A program made the position numbers and the translations under genes. This document shows, one piece after another, positions 24,779-33,116 of a stretch of 64,000 nucleotides of DNA (positions are counted from its first letter, which is position 1; each line of letters opens with the position of its first letter). Source of the stretch: Salinibacterium sp. SWN248 (GTDB lineage Bacteria > Actinomycetota > Actinomycetes > Actinomycetales > Microbacteriaceae); assembly GCF_015864575.1 (NCBI RefSeq), contig NZ_JADYWW010000001.1:310001-374000 (forward strand), written 5' to 3'. The notes under the pieces are model-generated. The model was given only the letters and a program-made list of their open reading frames with translations. It made no database searches and was not told where the DNA came from.

Positions 24779-25753
24779 GTGAAGACCAGATCAACTCAGC
24801 GCGGACTTGAACTGACCGAGATCGGCCTCGGTGCCGCCCAACTCGGCAACCTCTACCGTGAAACCACCGACACTGAGGTTGAAGAGGGCGTTGCTGCCGC
24901 GTGGGACGCCGGAGTTCGTTACTTCGACACCGCACCCCACTACGGCCTCGGGCTCTCCGAGCGCCGCCTCGGCGAACAACTGCGCACCCACCCGCGCGAC
25001 GAATACGTAATCTCGAGCAAGGTCGGCAAGCTTCTCGTGCCCAACCCCGGTGGAGAAGACCGGATGGATGACCAGGGCTTCGCCGTGCCCGCCGTCACCA
25101 CACGACAGTGGGATTTCAGTCGCGACGGCATCCTCCGCTCAGTCGAAGAATCTCTCGCCCGCACCGGACTCGACCACATCGATGTGCTCTACATGCACGA
25201 CCCCGACGACCACTTTGAGCAGGCGTCGACGGAGGGCATCGCGGCTCTCATCGAGCTACGCGAACAGGGCGTGGTGAAAGCCGTCGGTGCGGGCATGAAC
25301 GCGGCGGCGCCGTTAGCTGAGCTAATTCGCCGTGCGGACGTCGACCTCGTGATGTGCGCTGGCCGCTTCACTCTCATCGACGACGACGCACTTGCCGACC
25401 TGATGCCGCTCGCTCTCGAACGCAACGTCGGCATCGTGGTTGCCGGCGTCTACAACTCCGGATTGCTCGGTCGCAATCGTCCAAGCCCCGACGCGACTTT
25501 CGACTACGGGCCTGTTCCGCCCGCCATTCTTGAGCGGGCCAACCGTGTAGCTGACGCGTGCGAAGCCCACGGTGTGACGCTGCCCGAAGCCGCTATTGCA
25601 TACGTGCTGCGGCATCCGGCTGTCGTCTCGGTGGTGGTCGGCGCTCGCGGTGGCGACCAGGTGCGCTCGAACATTGAGCGCTACGAAGCCGCGATGCTCG
25701 ACGGGCTGTGGGCTGACCTCGAAGCTGCCGGGCTGGTCGCTGCGCTCTCCTAG
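24779..25753 (+). CDS. Aldo/keto reductase-type aldose 1-dehydrogenase (L-fucose DH-like)
   Basis: This is a 324-residue AKR TIM barrel. GVRYFDTAPHYGLGLSERRLGEQL carries the Asp and Tyr of the tetrad, VISSKVGKLL the Lys, and VLYMHDPDDHF the His. The C-terminal cofactor loop is VVVGARGGDQVRSNIERY. It resembles the D-threo-aldose 1-dehydrogenase/L-fucose dehydrogenase group, which oxidises L-fucose to its lactone with NAD(P). It begins with GTG and is last in the CoA-transferase operon. Mutarotase, lactonase and L-fuconate dehydratase in the same locus supply the adjoining steps. L-rhamnose is an alternative substrate. Confidence 0.88.
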   Translation: MKTRSTQRGLELTEIGLGAAQLGNLYRETTDTEVEEGVAAAWDAGVRYFDTAPHYGLGLSERRLGEQLRTHPRDEYVISSKVGKLLVPNPGGEDRMDDQGFAVPAVTTRQWDFSRDGILRSVEESLARTGLDHIDVLYMHDPDDHFEQASTEGIAALIELREQGVVKAVGAGMNAAAPLAELIRRADVDLVMCAGRFTLIDDDALADLMPLALERNVGIVVAGVYNSGLLGRNRPSPDATFDYGPVPPAILERANRVADACEAHGVTLPEAAIAYVLRHPAVVSVVVGARGGDQVRSNIERYEAAMLDGLWADLEAAGLVAALS

Positions 25754-25813
25754 AACGTTGCAGGCGTGGCCCAGGTGCGGCCGGGTATCGCGCTCTCTTT
25801 CCGTTAACGAAGT

Positions 25814-25843
25814 GAGGGGCCGAGCCAACCGGCCCGACCCCTC
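25814..25843. terminator. Bidirectional hairpin between convergent genes
   Basis: A 13-bp stem with two mismatches (GAGGGGCCGAGCC pairing with GGCCCGACCCCTC) and an AACC loop lies between the AKR gene and the GH78 gene, which converge. Ts follow within ~15 bases on the plus side. Confidence 0.75.
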
Positions 25844-25861
25844 ATCGCTTTCGTGCGGTTT

Positions 25862-28800
25862 CTACTTGACGGTCACACTGACCGGTTGTGAGGCGGTTTC
25901 GCCGTGAGGGTTCACGAACACCACGACGAGCTGGTGCTTTCCGGGAGCGATATCTGAAAGCTCCACAGCCACATACTGCGCGAGCGGAGTTTCTGCCGTC
26001 AGCGCCCCTTCGCTCACGACAACACCATCGAGCTCGAAGCGATACTCGGTGGCATTCGTGCCCCACCAGAGGTTCGCGAACGCCGTGAACGTCGACGCCT
26101 TGGCCCAGTTGTTGTGGCTCACCGTCGGGCGACCGGGGTCAGCAGACGTGACCGTCACTGTGGTGGTGGATGTTGATCGCACGCCCTGCGAGTTGACGAG
26201 TTCGCCAGTGTAGACGTACGTTCCATTCGGCTTGTCGGTGAAGTCGATGCTGGCCTTCTGCGCGTAGACCGACGTCGATTCCGGCAGAACCGTGTTCACC
26301 AATTCGCCGTTCTCGTAAAGACGGAGAACGCTGCCCTGGGTGCCCCACCACATGTTCATATCCACGCGATAGTTGCCGTCGTGCAAGCCATAGGCCCACC
26401 CGCTGGTGTTGGAGAGCGTTCCGCGCGACGGCAGTTGAATTGCCCCATCGTCGAAGGGAAGCACGGTGAGAGTCACCGACTCTTCGGTGACCAGTCCATC
26501 TCCGTTCGTTGCTGTTGCCGTGAGTACGACATCCGTGCCCACGAGCGCAGCAAGTTCTTCAGCAGAGATCGTTGCATCTGCGGCAACATCCTCGCCGTTG
26601 AACGTGACAGCAAGCGACTGGATGCCGCTCTCGGCATCACTTGCAGTGACAGCCAGCTCAAGGGCAGCATCCGCAAAGATGACCCCGGATGGCAATCCGG
26701 CGAGAACGGGAGCAGTCTCGTCGGTGGCAATCGTCGGCTCGCAGAGCGCGGTGAGGTAGTCGTCAGAAGCGACATCCGGGTCGGCGGAGACAGTGACAGC
26801 CTGGCAACCAGCGCCCACGTCGGGGAGTGTCGCGAACCCGCCCTCAACATCGACACCGGTCAGTGTTCCATTGAGGTAGACCCCGGTAGTTCCGTCAGGA
26901 ACCGGCACGACTAGATCGGCCGTCGTGTTTCCGGGGATCTCCGCGACGAGACGAATTGTGCCGTCTTCTGCATGGTTGAAGGCTGCACCAATCTGACCCT
27001 TGACGGTCGGAACGGTGATGCGCGCCTCGTCAACGCCACCCGGCTGCGGCTTCACTTGGAACGTTTCGTAACCCACCTCGATCGGTTCGATGCCGAAGAG
27101 GCCTGCAGGCACATGGAATGCCGGTGAGGCAGCCCAGGGGTGCGAGTAGGTGAGGTTGTTCTTCTGCGAGGGGTCCCACGCTTCCATCGTTGCGCCAGCA
27201 CCGAGGTTGATCATGTTCATCCAGCTCGACGTACCTTCATCGGTGAGGAGGCCAACTGCGGCATCCGCAGCTCCACCATCGAAGAGGCCCGAGATCGAGA
27301 AGCCGGCGCAATACACGCTGCACGCCATGCCCTTCGAGGCGACAAAGTCAGCAACCTGCGCAGACTCGTCATTCTCGGGAACTCCGAACGACAGAGCGAA
27401 AGCACTCGCGTGGAGTGAGTAGTGACCGGTGAGGACGCCGTCGGCATCCATTCCATCGTCGTAGCTGCCGGTGTCTTCGTTGTAGAGCAACTCGTTCATA
27501 GCGTCACGCATGCGTTCGGCCTGAGCGGTGTACGTTGCAGCATCGTCATCGAGACCGAGTGCATCTGCCATAGAGGCCATGTCGACGAGCGAGCGGTACG
27601 CCAAGGCATTAATCACCGTGTTGTACTCGCGGAACTCGTAGTTGTCACGCTGGCTAGTGGGCCAGTCGACGATGTCGCAATCGGTGCGGCTAGCGCAGCC
27701 GTCTGACCCGGAGGACTTGAATACAAGGCCCGTTTCGGAATCGATCCATTTTGTCGGCATCTTGTCGACGAGCGAGTCGTATGACGTCTCGACCTGTTCG
27801 AGATTGCCAGTCTGGCGCCAGGCATCATGGACCGCCAGCACCACGTACATCGGCCATTCGGTAGGCCACGTGCGGTTGTTCGCGAAGTAGTCCATCGAGT
27901 AGCGGCCGAGCGAGAGATCTTCCATGAGGTACAGCGACGACTTGAGCTGAAGGTAGCCGTCTGCTTCATAGTTGATGCGCTCGCGAGTCCAGGAATCGGT
28001 GTAGAAGTTCGCATTGAGCGCTTCGATCGAATTCTTCGACAGCGAATAGACCTGGTTGAGGTTGTCATCGGATGACGTGAAGGTCGATGCTTCTTCGTTG
28101 AACGGATAGACGAGTGCCAGCGCCTGAAGGTTCTCGGCGGTTACGGGCTCGGGCGCATCCAGAATCTCGAGGTAGCGGAACACTCGCATGCCCCACGTTT
28201 CCATCGTCTGCTCACCGTCGGTGAGTGTTGCAACATCCCGGTACTCGTTGGTGTTCGTGGTGAGCTTGTACTTCACCGTGTTCTCGGCCGAGGTGATTTC
28301 ACCGAAGCGAAGTTCGACGGTATCGCCCGCTGTGCCATCGGCAATGTCGTAACTGACGCCACCGATCCACGTGCGACCGAAGTCAACGAAGTAGTTTCCA
28401 TCACCCTTATCGACGATAGAAATCGGGTCGTGAAGCTGCTGCTCGACCTTGGCGATCGGCGTAGCTTGCAGATCAGGGAAGGCCGGCTTCTCGACTGCGC
28501 CCGACCATTCGGAGTCATCGAATCCCACGGTGGTGTAACCGGTGGGGAACTCGCGGAGGTCGAGGTTCTCCTTGGGAGCGGTGTAGCGCGACGAGCTGAT
28601 CGATCCAGCATCCGGAAGCACCGGTGAACCAGGAAGAGCGGTCCACGATTCGTCACTGCCGAAGGTCTCCGTTGAGCCATCCGCATAGGTCACGACGAGC
28701 TCACCGATGAACTTCTGAAGAGAAGCATTGGCCGAATAGGCCTGGATGCCAATAGCGTTCAGGTCGCCCTGTTCGAGTAGCGCGGTGACATCGAACCCGT

Positions 28801-29998
28801 CGTAGCGGTTCTCCGTGCCGATGCGGTTCGTCGGGCCGAGGCCGACAAACTCCCCGTTGACATACGCCTTGAACGCGAACTGGCTGTGCGTGCGGAAGTC
28901 TCCAGCAGTGGCGAAGAGCGTTGCTCCGGTGATGGCCTGGTCGCTGAGTTCAACCTCGGTGCGCAGGAACGCCCAGCTGGTAGTGATCGTTCGCGCTCCG
29001 GGAACGGAAAGGAGGCAGGCGCTGGACTTGCCCACCGTGATAACCCCGTTGTCGACAGAGCCGCACGCGAGTGGGCTAGAGCCAGCCGGGTCAAAAGTGA
29101 ACAGTTCTTCGCCATCCGGTGCGGTGACCGTGAGGGCGCTGACCGTTCCGCCTTCGGAACCACCGGTGCGGAAGCCGACGCCGCCGGAAGCGAATGCAGT
29201 ATTGGTGCGTTCGTCAACTTGTACGCCAGCGACCAATGTTGTGATGGTCGAGCCCGACACGGTGATCTGAATATCGACCGGCACGTCTGGCGTGATGGAA
29301 CCGCTCGGAAGCGATACGGCGGGAAGAGCGACGTACTTGCCGTTGGTCAGCGTGTGAGGAACGAGCTGGTTCTTGTCGGCTCGGAACTGCCACATGTAGG
29401 CGTTGGAGCCATCGACGCCGCGCACGAAGATTCCGAGGGCAACGGTCGTGCTGATCGTGGTGTCGAGGGTGTAGTCAACCCACGGGGCAGAGGCGCCAGG
29501 ATACTCGGAGGAAGCCCAGATGGGTTCAGCATCCCAGTCACTGCCGACCGCTGTGCCAAACCATGTTGGACTGGCGGATGCCGATTCAGCGTCGTCGGAA
29601 TCCCACGTGGTGACACTCCAGAAGTAGCGAGTGGCGGCAGCGAGAGGCTCTCCGTCATAGGCGACATCAGTTTGGTCGGTGGAGGCAACCTTGCCGGAAT
29701 CCCAGACGTCACCGTTGCCGTTCGCAGCGGCATCCGCGGTGCTCGAGACCCGAATTTGGTAGGCAGACTGAACGATCGTGTTGACGTACCACGAGAACGT
29801 GGGGTCTTCGAGATCATCGAGATCGGCGGGCTTCTCGAGCCCGTTGATGCGCAGGCCAGTCGGGGCGGTTGTGGCCGCGGCGGCGTGCGCAAAGGTTGAG
29901 GTGCTGAGGGCGAGTGAGGTGATCAAGAGCAGGAAAGCCAACGCGGCGGCGACTGCTCGGGATGGACGGAGGACTCTTGGCGACATTGCCAGTTGCAT
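25862..29998 (-). CDS. Secreted GH78 alpha-L-rhamnosidase, multidomain
   Basis: This is a protein of about 1378 residues with a signal peptide (PSRAVAAALAFLLLITSLAL, cleavage near AHA). Next come an N-terminal GH78 module (PTFSWYVNTIVQSAYQIRVS), an inserted lectin-like domain (WVDYTLDTTISTTVALGIFV), and the bacterial rhamnosidase N-domain (LRTEVELSDQAITGATLFAT, GLGPTNRIGTE). The (alpha/alpha)6 catalytic domain has TDSWTRERINYEADGYLQL, where the Asp and the Arg-Glu are at the catalytic region. C-terminal Ig-like units include two related repeats (MWWGTQGSVLRLYENG and LWWGTNATEYRFELDG). Start 29998 is chosen at AAGGAAG. No sortase motif is seen. It releases L-rhamnose from plant glycans or glycosides. 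Two tandem palindromes control it. Confidence 0.92.
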   Translation of the reverse strand: MQLAMSPRVLRPSRAVAAALAFLLLITSLALSTSTFAHAAAATTAPTGLRINGLEKPADLDDLEDPTFSWYVNTIVQSAYQIRVSSTADAAANGNGDVWDSGKVASTDQTDVAYDGEPLAAATRYFWSVTTWDSDDAESASASPTWFGTAVGSDWDAEPIWASSEYPGASAPWVDYTLDTTISTTVALGIFVRGVDGSNAYMWQFRADKNQLVPHTLTNGKYVALPAVSLPSGSITPDVPVDIQITVSGSTITTLVAGVQVDERTNTAFASGGVGFRTGGSEGGTVSALTVTAPDGEELFTFDPAGSSPLACGSVDNGVITVGKSSACLLSVPGARTITTSWAFLRTEVELSDQAITGATLFATAGDFRTHSQFAFKAYVNGEFVGLGPTNRIGTENRYDGFDVTALLEQGDLNAIGIQAYSANASLQKFIGELVVTYADGSTETFGSDESWTALPGSPVLPDAGSISSSRYTAPKENLDLREFPTGYTTVGFDDSEWSGAVEKPAFPDLQATPIAKVEQQLHDPISIVDKGDGNYFVDFGRTWIGGVSYDIADGTAGDTVELRFGEITSAENTVKYKLTTNTNEYRDVATLTDGEQTMETWGMRVFRYLEILDAPEPVTAENLQALALVYPFNEEASTFTSSDDNLNQVYSLSKNSIEALNANFYTDSWTRERINYEADGYLQLKSSLYLMEDLSLGRYSMDYFANNRTWPTEWPMYVVLAVHDAWRQTGNLEQVETSYDSLVDKMPTKWIDSETGLVFKSSGSDGCASRTDCDIVDWPTSQRDNYEFREYNTVINALAYRSLVDMASMADALGLDDDAATYTAQAERMRDAMNELLYNEDTGSYDDGMDADGVLTGHYSLHASAFALSFGVPENDESAQVADFVASKGMACSVYCAGFSISGLFDGGAADAAVGLLTDEGTSSWMNMINLGAGATMEAWDPSQKNNLTYSHPWAASPAFHVPAGLFGIEPIEVGYETFQVKPQPGGVDEARITVPTVKGQIGAAFNHAEDGTIRLVAEIPGNTTADLVVPVPDGTTGVYLNGTLTGVDVEGGFATLPDVGAGCQAVTVSADPDVASDDYLTALCEPTIATDETAPVLAGLPSGVIFADAALELAVTASDAESGIQSLAVTFNGEDVAADATISAEELAALVGTDVVLTATATNGDGLVTEESVTLTVLPFDDGAIQLPSRGTLSNTSGWAYGLHDGNYRVDMNMWWGTQGSVLRLYENGELVNTVLPESTSVYAQKASIDFTDKPNGTYVYTGELVNSQGVRSTSTTTVTVTSADPGRPTVSHNNWAKASTFTAFANLWWGTNATEYRFELDGVVVSEGALTAETPLAQYVAVELSDIAPGKHQLVVVFVNPHGETASQPVSVTVK

Positions 29999-30057
29999 CG
30001 GCTTCCTTGCCTTTTGCGATCGCAGAGCGACCGGGACTGCTTCCTGAAATTCGACTC

Positions 30058-30084
30058 TGAATCGATTCAGGCTGAATCGATTCA
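30058..30084. promoter_or_regulatory. Tandem palindromic operators upstream of the rhamnosidase gene
   Basis: TGAATCGATTCA occurs twice, at 30058-30069 and 30073-30084. Each copy is a perfect 12-bp palindrome with a central CG. The centres are 15 bp apart. They lie ~60-85 bp upstream of the GH78 start. They resemble LacI-family sites but differ from the TGATCAA-type operators in this locus, so either another regulator or a second mode of the same one is implied. Confidence 0.7.
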
Positions 30085-30145
30085 ATAGTGACGCAGCGTT
30101 CTACCCCTGTCAAGGGGTGTGGTGAACCACTAATTCACACCCTTG

Positions 30146-30163
30146 TGATCAAACGATTGATCA
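30146..30163. promoter_or_regulatory. LacI-type operator, copy 2
   Basis: TGATCAAACGATTGATCA is a perfect 7-bp inverted repeat TGATCAA/TTGATCA around ACGA. It lies 48 bp upstream of the start of the dehydratase-RraA-lactonase operon. It is the best of the three related sites. Confidence 0.8.
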
Positions 30164-30211
30164 GATACCGTAACCACTATCGCTCGCTATTAGAAATGAG
30201 GAGCCCTTTCC

Positions 30212-31381
30212 ATGGGACTCACTGACACAGCCCTAACCATTACCGCCGTGCGCGCAGTGTTGCTTTCGCACCGGTACCAGCCCGGAGAAGAACTGACGTG
30301 GGTAGGTGGCACCATTTGGTCGTGGGATGCCGCGCTCGTCGAAGTAACCCTCTCTGATGGAACCACCGGAATCGGGGAAGCGGGAGCGGGCATCATGGCC
30401 GCCGCCGCCGTACCCGGAATCGTCGATGCCTTCCGCCCCTACGTTCTCGACCACGAGTTCGCTCACCCGCTCGACGTCGCTGACCACCTTCGCGCGTACA
30501 CCGCCTTCTGGGCGCGCGGAGGAATGCTCAACGGCGTTGCTGGAGCAATCGAAACTGCAGCCGTGGATGCCGTCGGCAAGCGCCTCGGCGTTCCCGCCTA
30601 CGAGGTGCTCGGTGGCCTCAAGCGCGACTGGATCGAGTCGTACGCCAGTGGCGGCCTCGGCACCACCTTCGGCGAGGTTTCCGACTGGGCCGCGGCTCAG
30701 ATCGAAGCCGGCTTTGGCACTGTGAAGTTCCGCGCCATGACCGATCCAGACACCACCATCAAGCTGCTCGACCACGTGACCGCGCTGCTGCCCGAGGGCG
30801 TGCAGTTCGTCATCGATGCTGTGCAGGCCTGCGCCTCTGACCCGTGGCCCGTCGACGAAGCAATTCGCGTCGGCAAGAAGGCTGCCGAACTCGGAGCCCG
30901 CTGGTACGAAGAGCCCTGCCAGGCGGATGACGTGGCTGGCTACGCCGCCGTGCGTGCGGCCGTGAACGTGCCGATCTCCGGTGTCGAATCCAACGGAACC
31001 GTGCGGGACTTCGCGCAACTGCTCGACGCCAACGCGCTCGACGTTGCTCAGCCCGACGTCACTTTCGTGGGTGGCCCCAAGGCCTTCGCGCAGGTCGCCG
31101 AGCTCGCTCACGCCGCCGGCGTGAAGACCGTGCCTCACGTGTGGGGCAGCGGCGTTACGTTCGCCGCCAACCTGCACACCGTGCTTGCGAACCCCTACGT
31201 TGAGCTCTTCGAGTACTGCACCCTGCCCAACCCGTTGCGCGAAGCAATGCGGGTGGAAGAGGTCGACTTCAAGGATGGCGGAATCGTGGCTCCGAAGGCT
31301 CCCGGCCTCGGCATCCAGCTGACTCCCGAAATCGAAGCGCTGTTCCCCTTCAGCCCCGGAGGTGGACATGTCATCCGCTAA
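30212..31381 (+). CDS. Enolase-superfamily sugar-acid dehydratase (mandelate racemase type)
   Basis: This is a 389-residue enolase-superfamily protein. The capping domain comes first; the barrel has FGTVKFRA (KxR catalytic strand), metal ligands Asp in FVIDAVQ, Glu in WYEEPCQ and Glu in SGVESNG, and a catalytic His in VPHVWGSG. This is the mandelate-racemase subgroup, most of whose members dehydrate aldonic acids. The ribosome site is GAGGAG. It is first of three genes behind the operator at 30146; RraA overlaps its 3' end. It differs strongly from the L-fuconate dehydratase at 36870, so the locus may handle two sugar acids, for example L-rhamnonate and L-fuconate. Confidence 0.88.
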   Translation: MGLTDTALTITAVRAVLLSHRYQPGEELTWVGGTIWSWDAALVEVTLSDGTTGIGEAGAGIMAAAAVPGIVDAFRPYVLDHEFAHPLDVADHLRAYTAFWARGGMLNGVAGAIETAAVDAVGKRLGVPAYEVLGGLKRDWIESYASGGLGTTFGEVSDWAAAQIEAGFGTVKFRAMTDPDTTIKLLDHVTALLPEGVQFVIDAVQACASDPWPVDEAIRVGKKAAELGARWYEEPCQADDVAGYAAVRAAVNVPISGVESNGTVRDFAQLLDANALDVAQPDVTFVGGPKAFAQVAELAHAAGVKTVPHVWGSGVTFAANLHTVLANPYVELFEYCTLPNPLREAMRVEEVDFKDGGIVAPKAPGLGIQLTPEIEALFPFSPGGGHVIR

Positions 31382-32060
31382 CGCCGCCGGCGCCGCCACC
31401 AGCGACTCGGGTTTCACGCCGCAGCCCGGCGACGAACGCTTGACGACCGCGATTCTCAGTGACTCGTGCGACGAATCAGGGCTGCGCCACCAGGTACTCA
31501 ACCAGCGGTACGCTCCCATCACGCCGGGTTCGCGTGCCTTTGGCCGTGCCCGCACGGTGCGCTTCGCTCCGGCGCTCGAATCAGATCTCGATGACCCGTA
31601 CAAAGAGTCGATCGACTTCATTGACGGCATCGGCGCTGGCCAGATGATTGTCATCGCCACCGACAGCAGCAACGACTCGGGCTTCTGGGGCGAACTGTTT
31701 AGCGCGGCGGCCCTGGGCGCGAAAGCCTCTGGAGTCATCACCGACGGCAACCTACGCGATACCGACAAGATCGCCGAACTCGGCTTTCCGTCGTTCTCGC
31801 GTTCGCGCCGCCCCATCGACTTTCGAGCCCGGATGCGCGTCATCGCCTCCGACGTTGTTGTCGAGCTGGGTGGGGTGCTGATTGCGCCCGGTGATCTCGT
31901 GATGGCCGATGATGACGGAGCAGTCGTGATCCCGCAGTCGCGCGAAGAAGAAGTGCTCACGCGGGCTCGCGCCCGAGCATCCAATGAATCGACGGTTCTC
32001 GCAGAATTGCTCGCCGGAGATTCATTGCGCACCGTGTGGGAACGGCACGGCATTCTCTAA
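31368..32060 (+). CDS. RraA-like protein / HMG-aldolase family
   Basis: This is a 230-residue RraA-fold protein: LTTAILSDSCDESGLRHQ at the N-terminus, GAKASGVITDGNLRDTDKI with the Gly, Arg and Asp of the divalent-metal pyruvate-aldolase site, and VAPGD-like VLIAPGDLVMADDDGAVVIP. True RraA regulators are ~160 residues; this longer form resembles the 4-hydroxy-4-methyl-2-oxoglutarate aldolases. The ATG at 31368 lies 14 bp inside the end of the dehydratase gene, with GGAGGT upstream. It may cleave a 2-keto-3-deoxy acid to pyruvate plus an aldehyde, since no other aldolase or hydrolase for that step is in the locus. Confidence 0.85.
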   Translation: MSSANAAGAATSDSGFTPQPGDERLTTAILSDSCDESGLRHQVLNQRYAPITPGSRAFGRARTVRFAPALESDLDDPYKESIDFIDGIGAGQMIVIATDSSNDSGFWGELFSAAALGAKASGVITDGNLRDTDKIAELGFPSFSRSRRPIDFRARMRVIASDVVVELGGVLIAPGDLVMADDDGAVVIPQSREEEVLTRARARASNESTVLAELLAGDSLRTVWERHGIL

Positions 32061-32087
32061 ACTGGCCACCTGCGAAGGGACTACACC

Positions 32088-32954
32088 GTGGTTTTTCCAA
32101 TCATCGACGCTCACCAGCACATCTGGAACCCCAATCGGGCTCACTATGACTGGCTCGACGAATCACTGGCACCGATCAATCAGGTGATGACCCTTGATCA
32201 ACTCCTTCCTGAGTTGCGGGATGCCGGTGTCGATTACACGGTTCAAGTGCAGTCAGCAGACAACTTCGATGACACGCGTTTGATGACGGAGTGCGCGGCC
32301 GCTAACCATGAGGTTGCGGCGATCGTGGGCTACGCGCCCCTCGATCGTCCCGCGCAGGCGGCCCGCACGATCGAGTCGTGGGAGGGTGACACTCGCATGG
32401 TGGGGGTGCGCACTCTCATCCACAATAAAGAAGACCCGGAGTGGTTGCTGCGGCCCAATGTCGACGAGGGGCTCACGGTGCTGGAGCGCGCCGGGCTCAC
32501 CTTCGACGTGGTTGCCGTTCTGCCGGAGCACTTGGCGCTGATTCCTGAATTGTCGCGGCGGCATCCGGAACTTCGCATGGTCATTGACCACTTGGCGAAA
32601 CCGCCCATCGGGCTCCAGGAGCGCGAGCCCTGGTGGTCGGCTATCGCCGCGGCGGCAGAAAACCCGAACGTCTACGCCAAGGTCAGCGGGCTGTATTCGG
32701 CGGCTGGTGATCCGCAGCAGTGGACGACCGAATACGTGCGTCCGTTCTTTGAGCGGGCCCTCGAGGTTTTCGGGGCGAAACGCTTGATGTACGGCGGCGA
32801 CTGGCCCATTTCGGTGCTCGCCGGCGGGTACACGCGAGTGTGGCAGGGCCTCCAGCCGCTCTTTGACAGCGTGGATGCCGCGGACCGCGAGCAGTTGCTT
32901 GGCCGTACTGCGGCAGAGTTCTACCGCATCGATCCCGCTCGCATTGGTTGCTAA
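32088..32954 (+). CDS. Amidohydrolase-family sugar lactonase (L-fuconolactonase-like)
   Basis: This is a 288-residue TIM-barrel amidohydrolase of COG3618. It begins IIDAHQHIWNP (HxH metal-site motif), has MVGVRTLIHNKEDPEWLL, the conserved MVIDHLAKPP strand with its His, VYAKVSGL, and RLMYGGDWPIS with the catalytic Asp. This combination marks L-fucono- and L-rhamnono-lactone hydrolases. GTG start, 27 bp after RraA. It opens the lactone made by the aldose dehydrogenase to give the acid for the dehydratases. Confidence 0.9.
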   Translation: MVFPIIDAHQHIWNPNRAHYDWLDESLAPINQVMTLDQLLPELRDAGVDYTVQVQSADNFDDTRLMTECAAANHEVAAIVGYAPLDRPAQAARTIESWEGDTRMVGVRTLIHNKEDPEWLLRPNVDEGLTVLERAGLTFDVVAVLPEHLALIPELSRRHPELRMVIDHLAKPPIGLQEREPWWSAIAAAAENPNVYAKVSGLYSAAGDPQQWTTEYVRPFFERALEVFGAKRLMYGGDWPISVLAGGYTRVWQGLQPLFDSVDAADREQLLGRTAAEFYRIDPARIGC

Positions 32955-32995
32955 GGCGCCGAGCGAAAATCGCCAGATAACAGTTGAAAAACCTT

Positions 32996-33013
32996 TGATC
33001 AAACGTTTGCACA
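32996..33013. promoter_or_regulatory. LacI-type operator, copy 3
   Basis: TGATCAAACGTTTGCACA shares its first ten bases with the sites at 20847 and 30146, and the right half is degenerate. It lies 103 bp upstream of the ABC receptor gene, in the only sizeable gap before it. Confidence 0.7.
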
Positions 33014-33116
33014 ACTTCCGCGGTTGGTATAACGTTTGAGCACCGGAGAATTCGAGCCGTTCCAGGGCCTTGTTCTCTCCACTACGAAGCAGTAGAAATC
33101 TCACCAAGGAGTGTCA

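Noticed and set aside
28886-29899. 337-residue open frame antisense to the rhamnosidase gene
   Set aside because: Arg/Gly-rich with no fold-like pattern; the other strand carries continuous GH78 and lectin-like domains.
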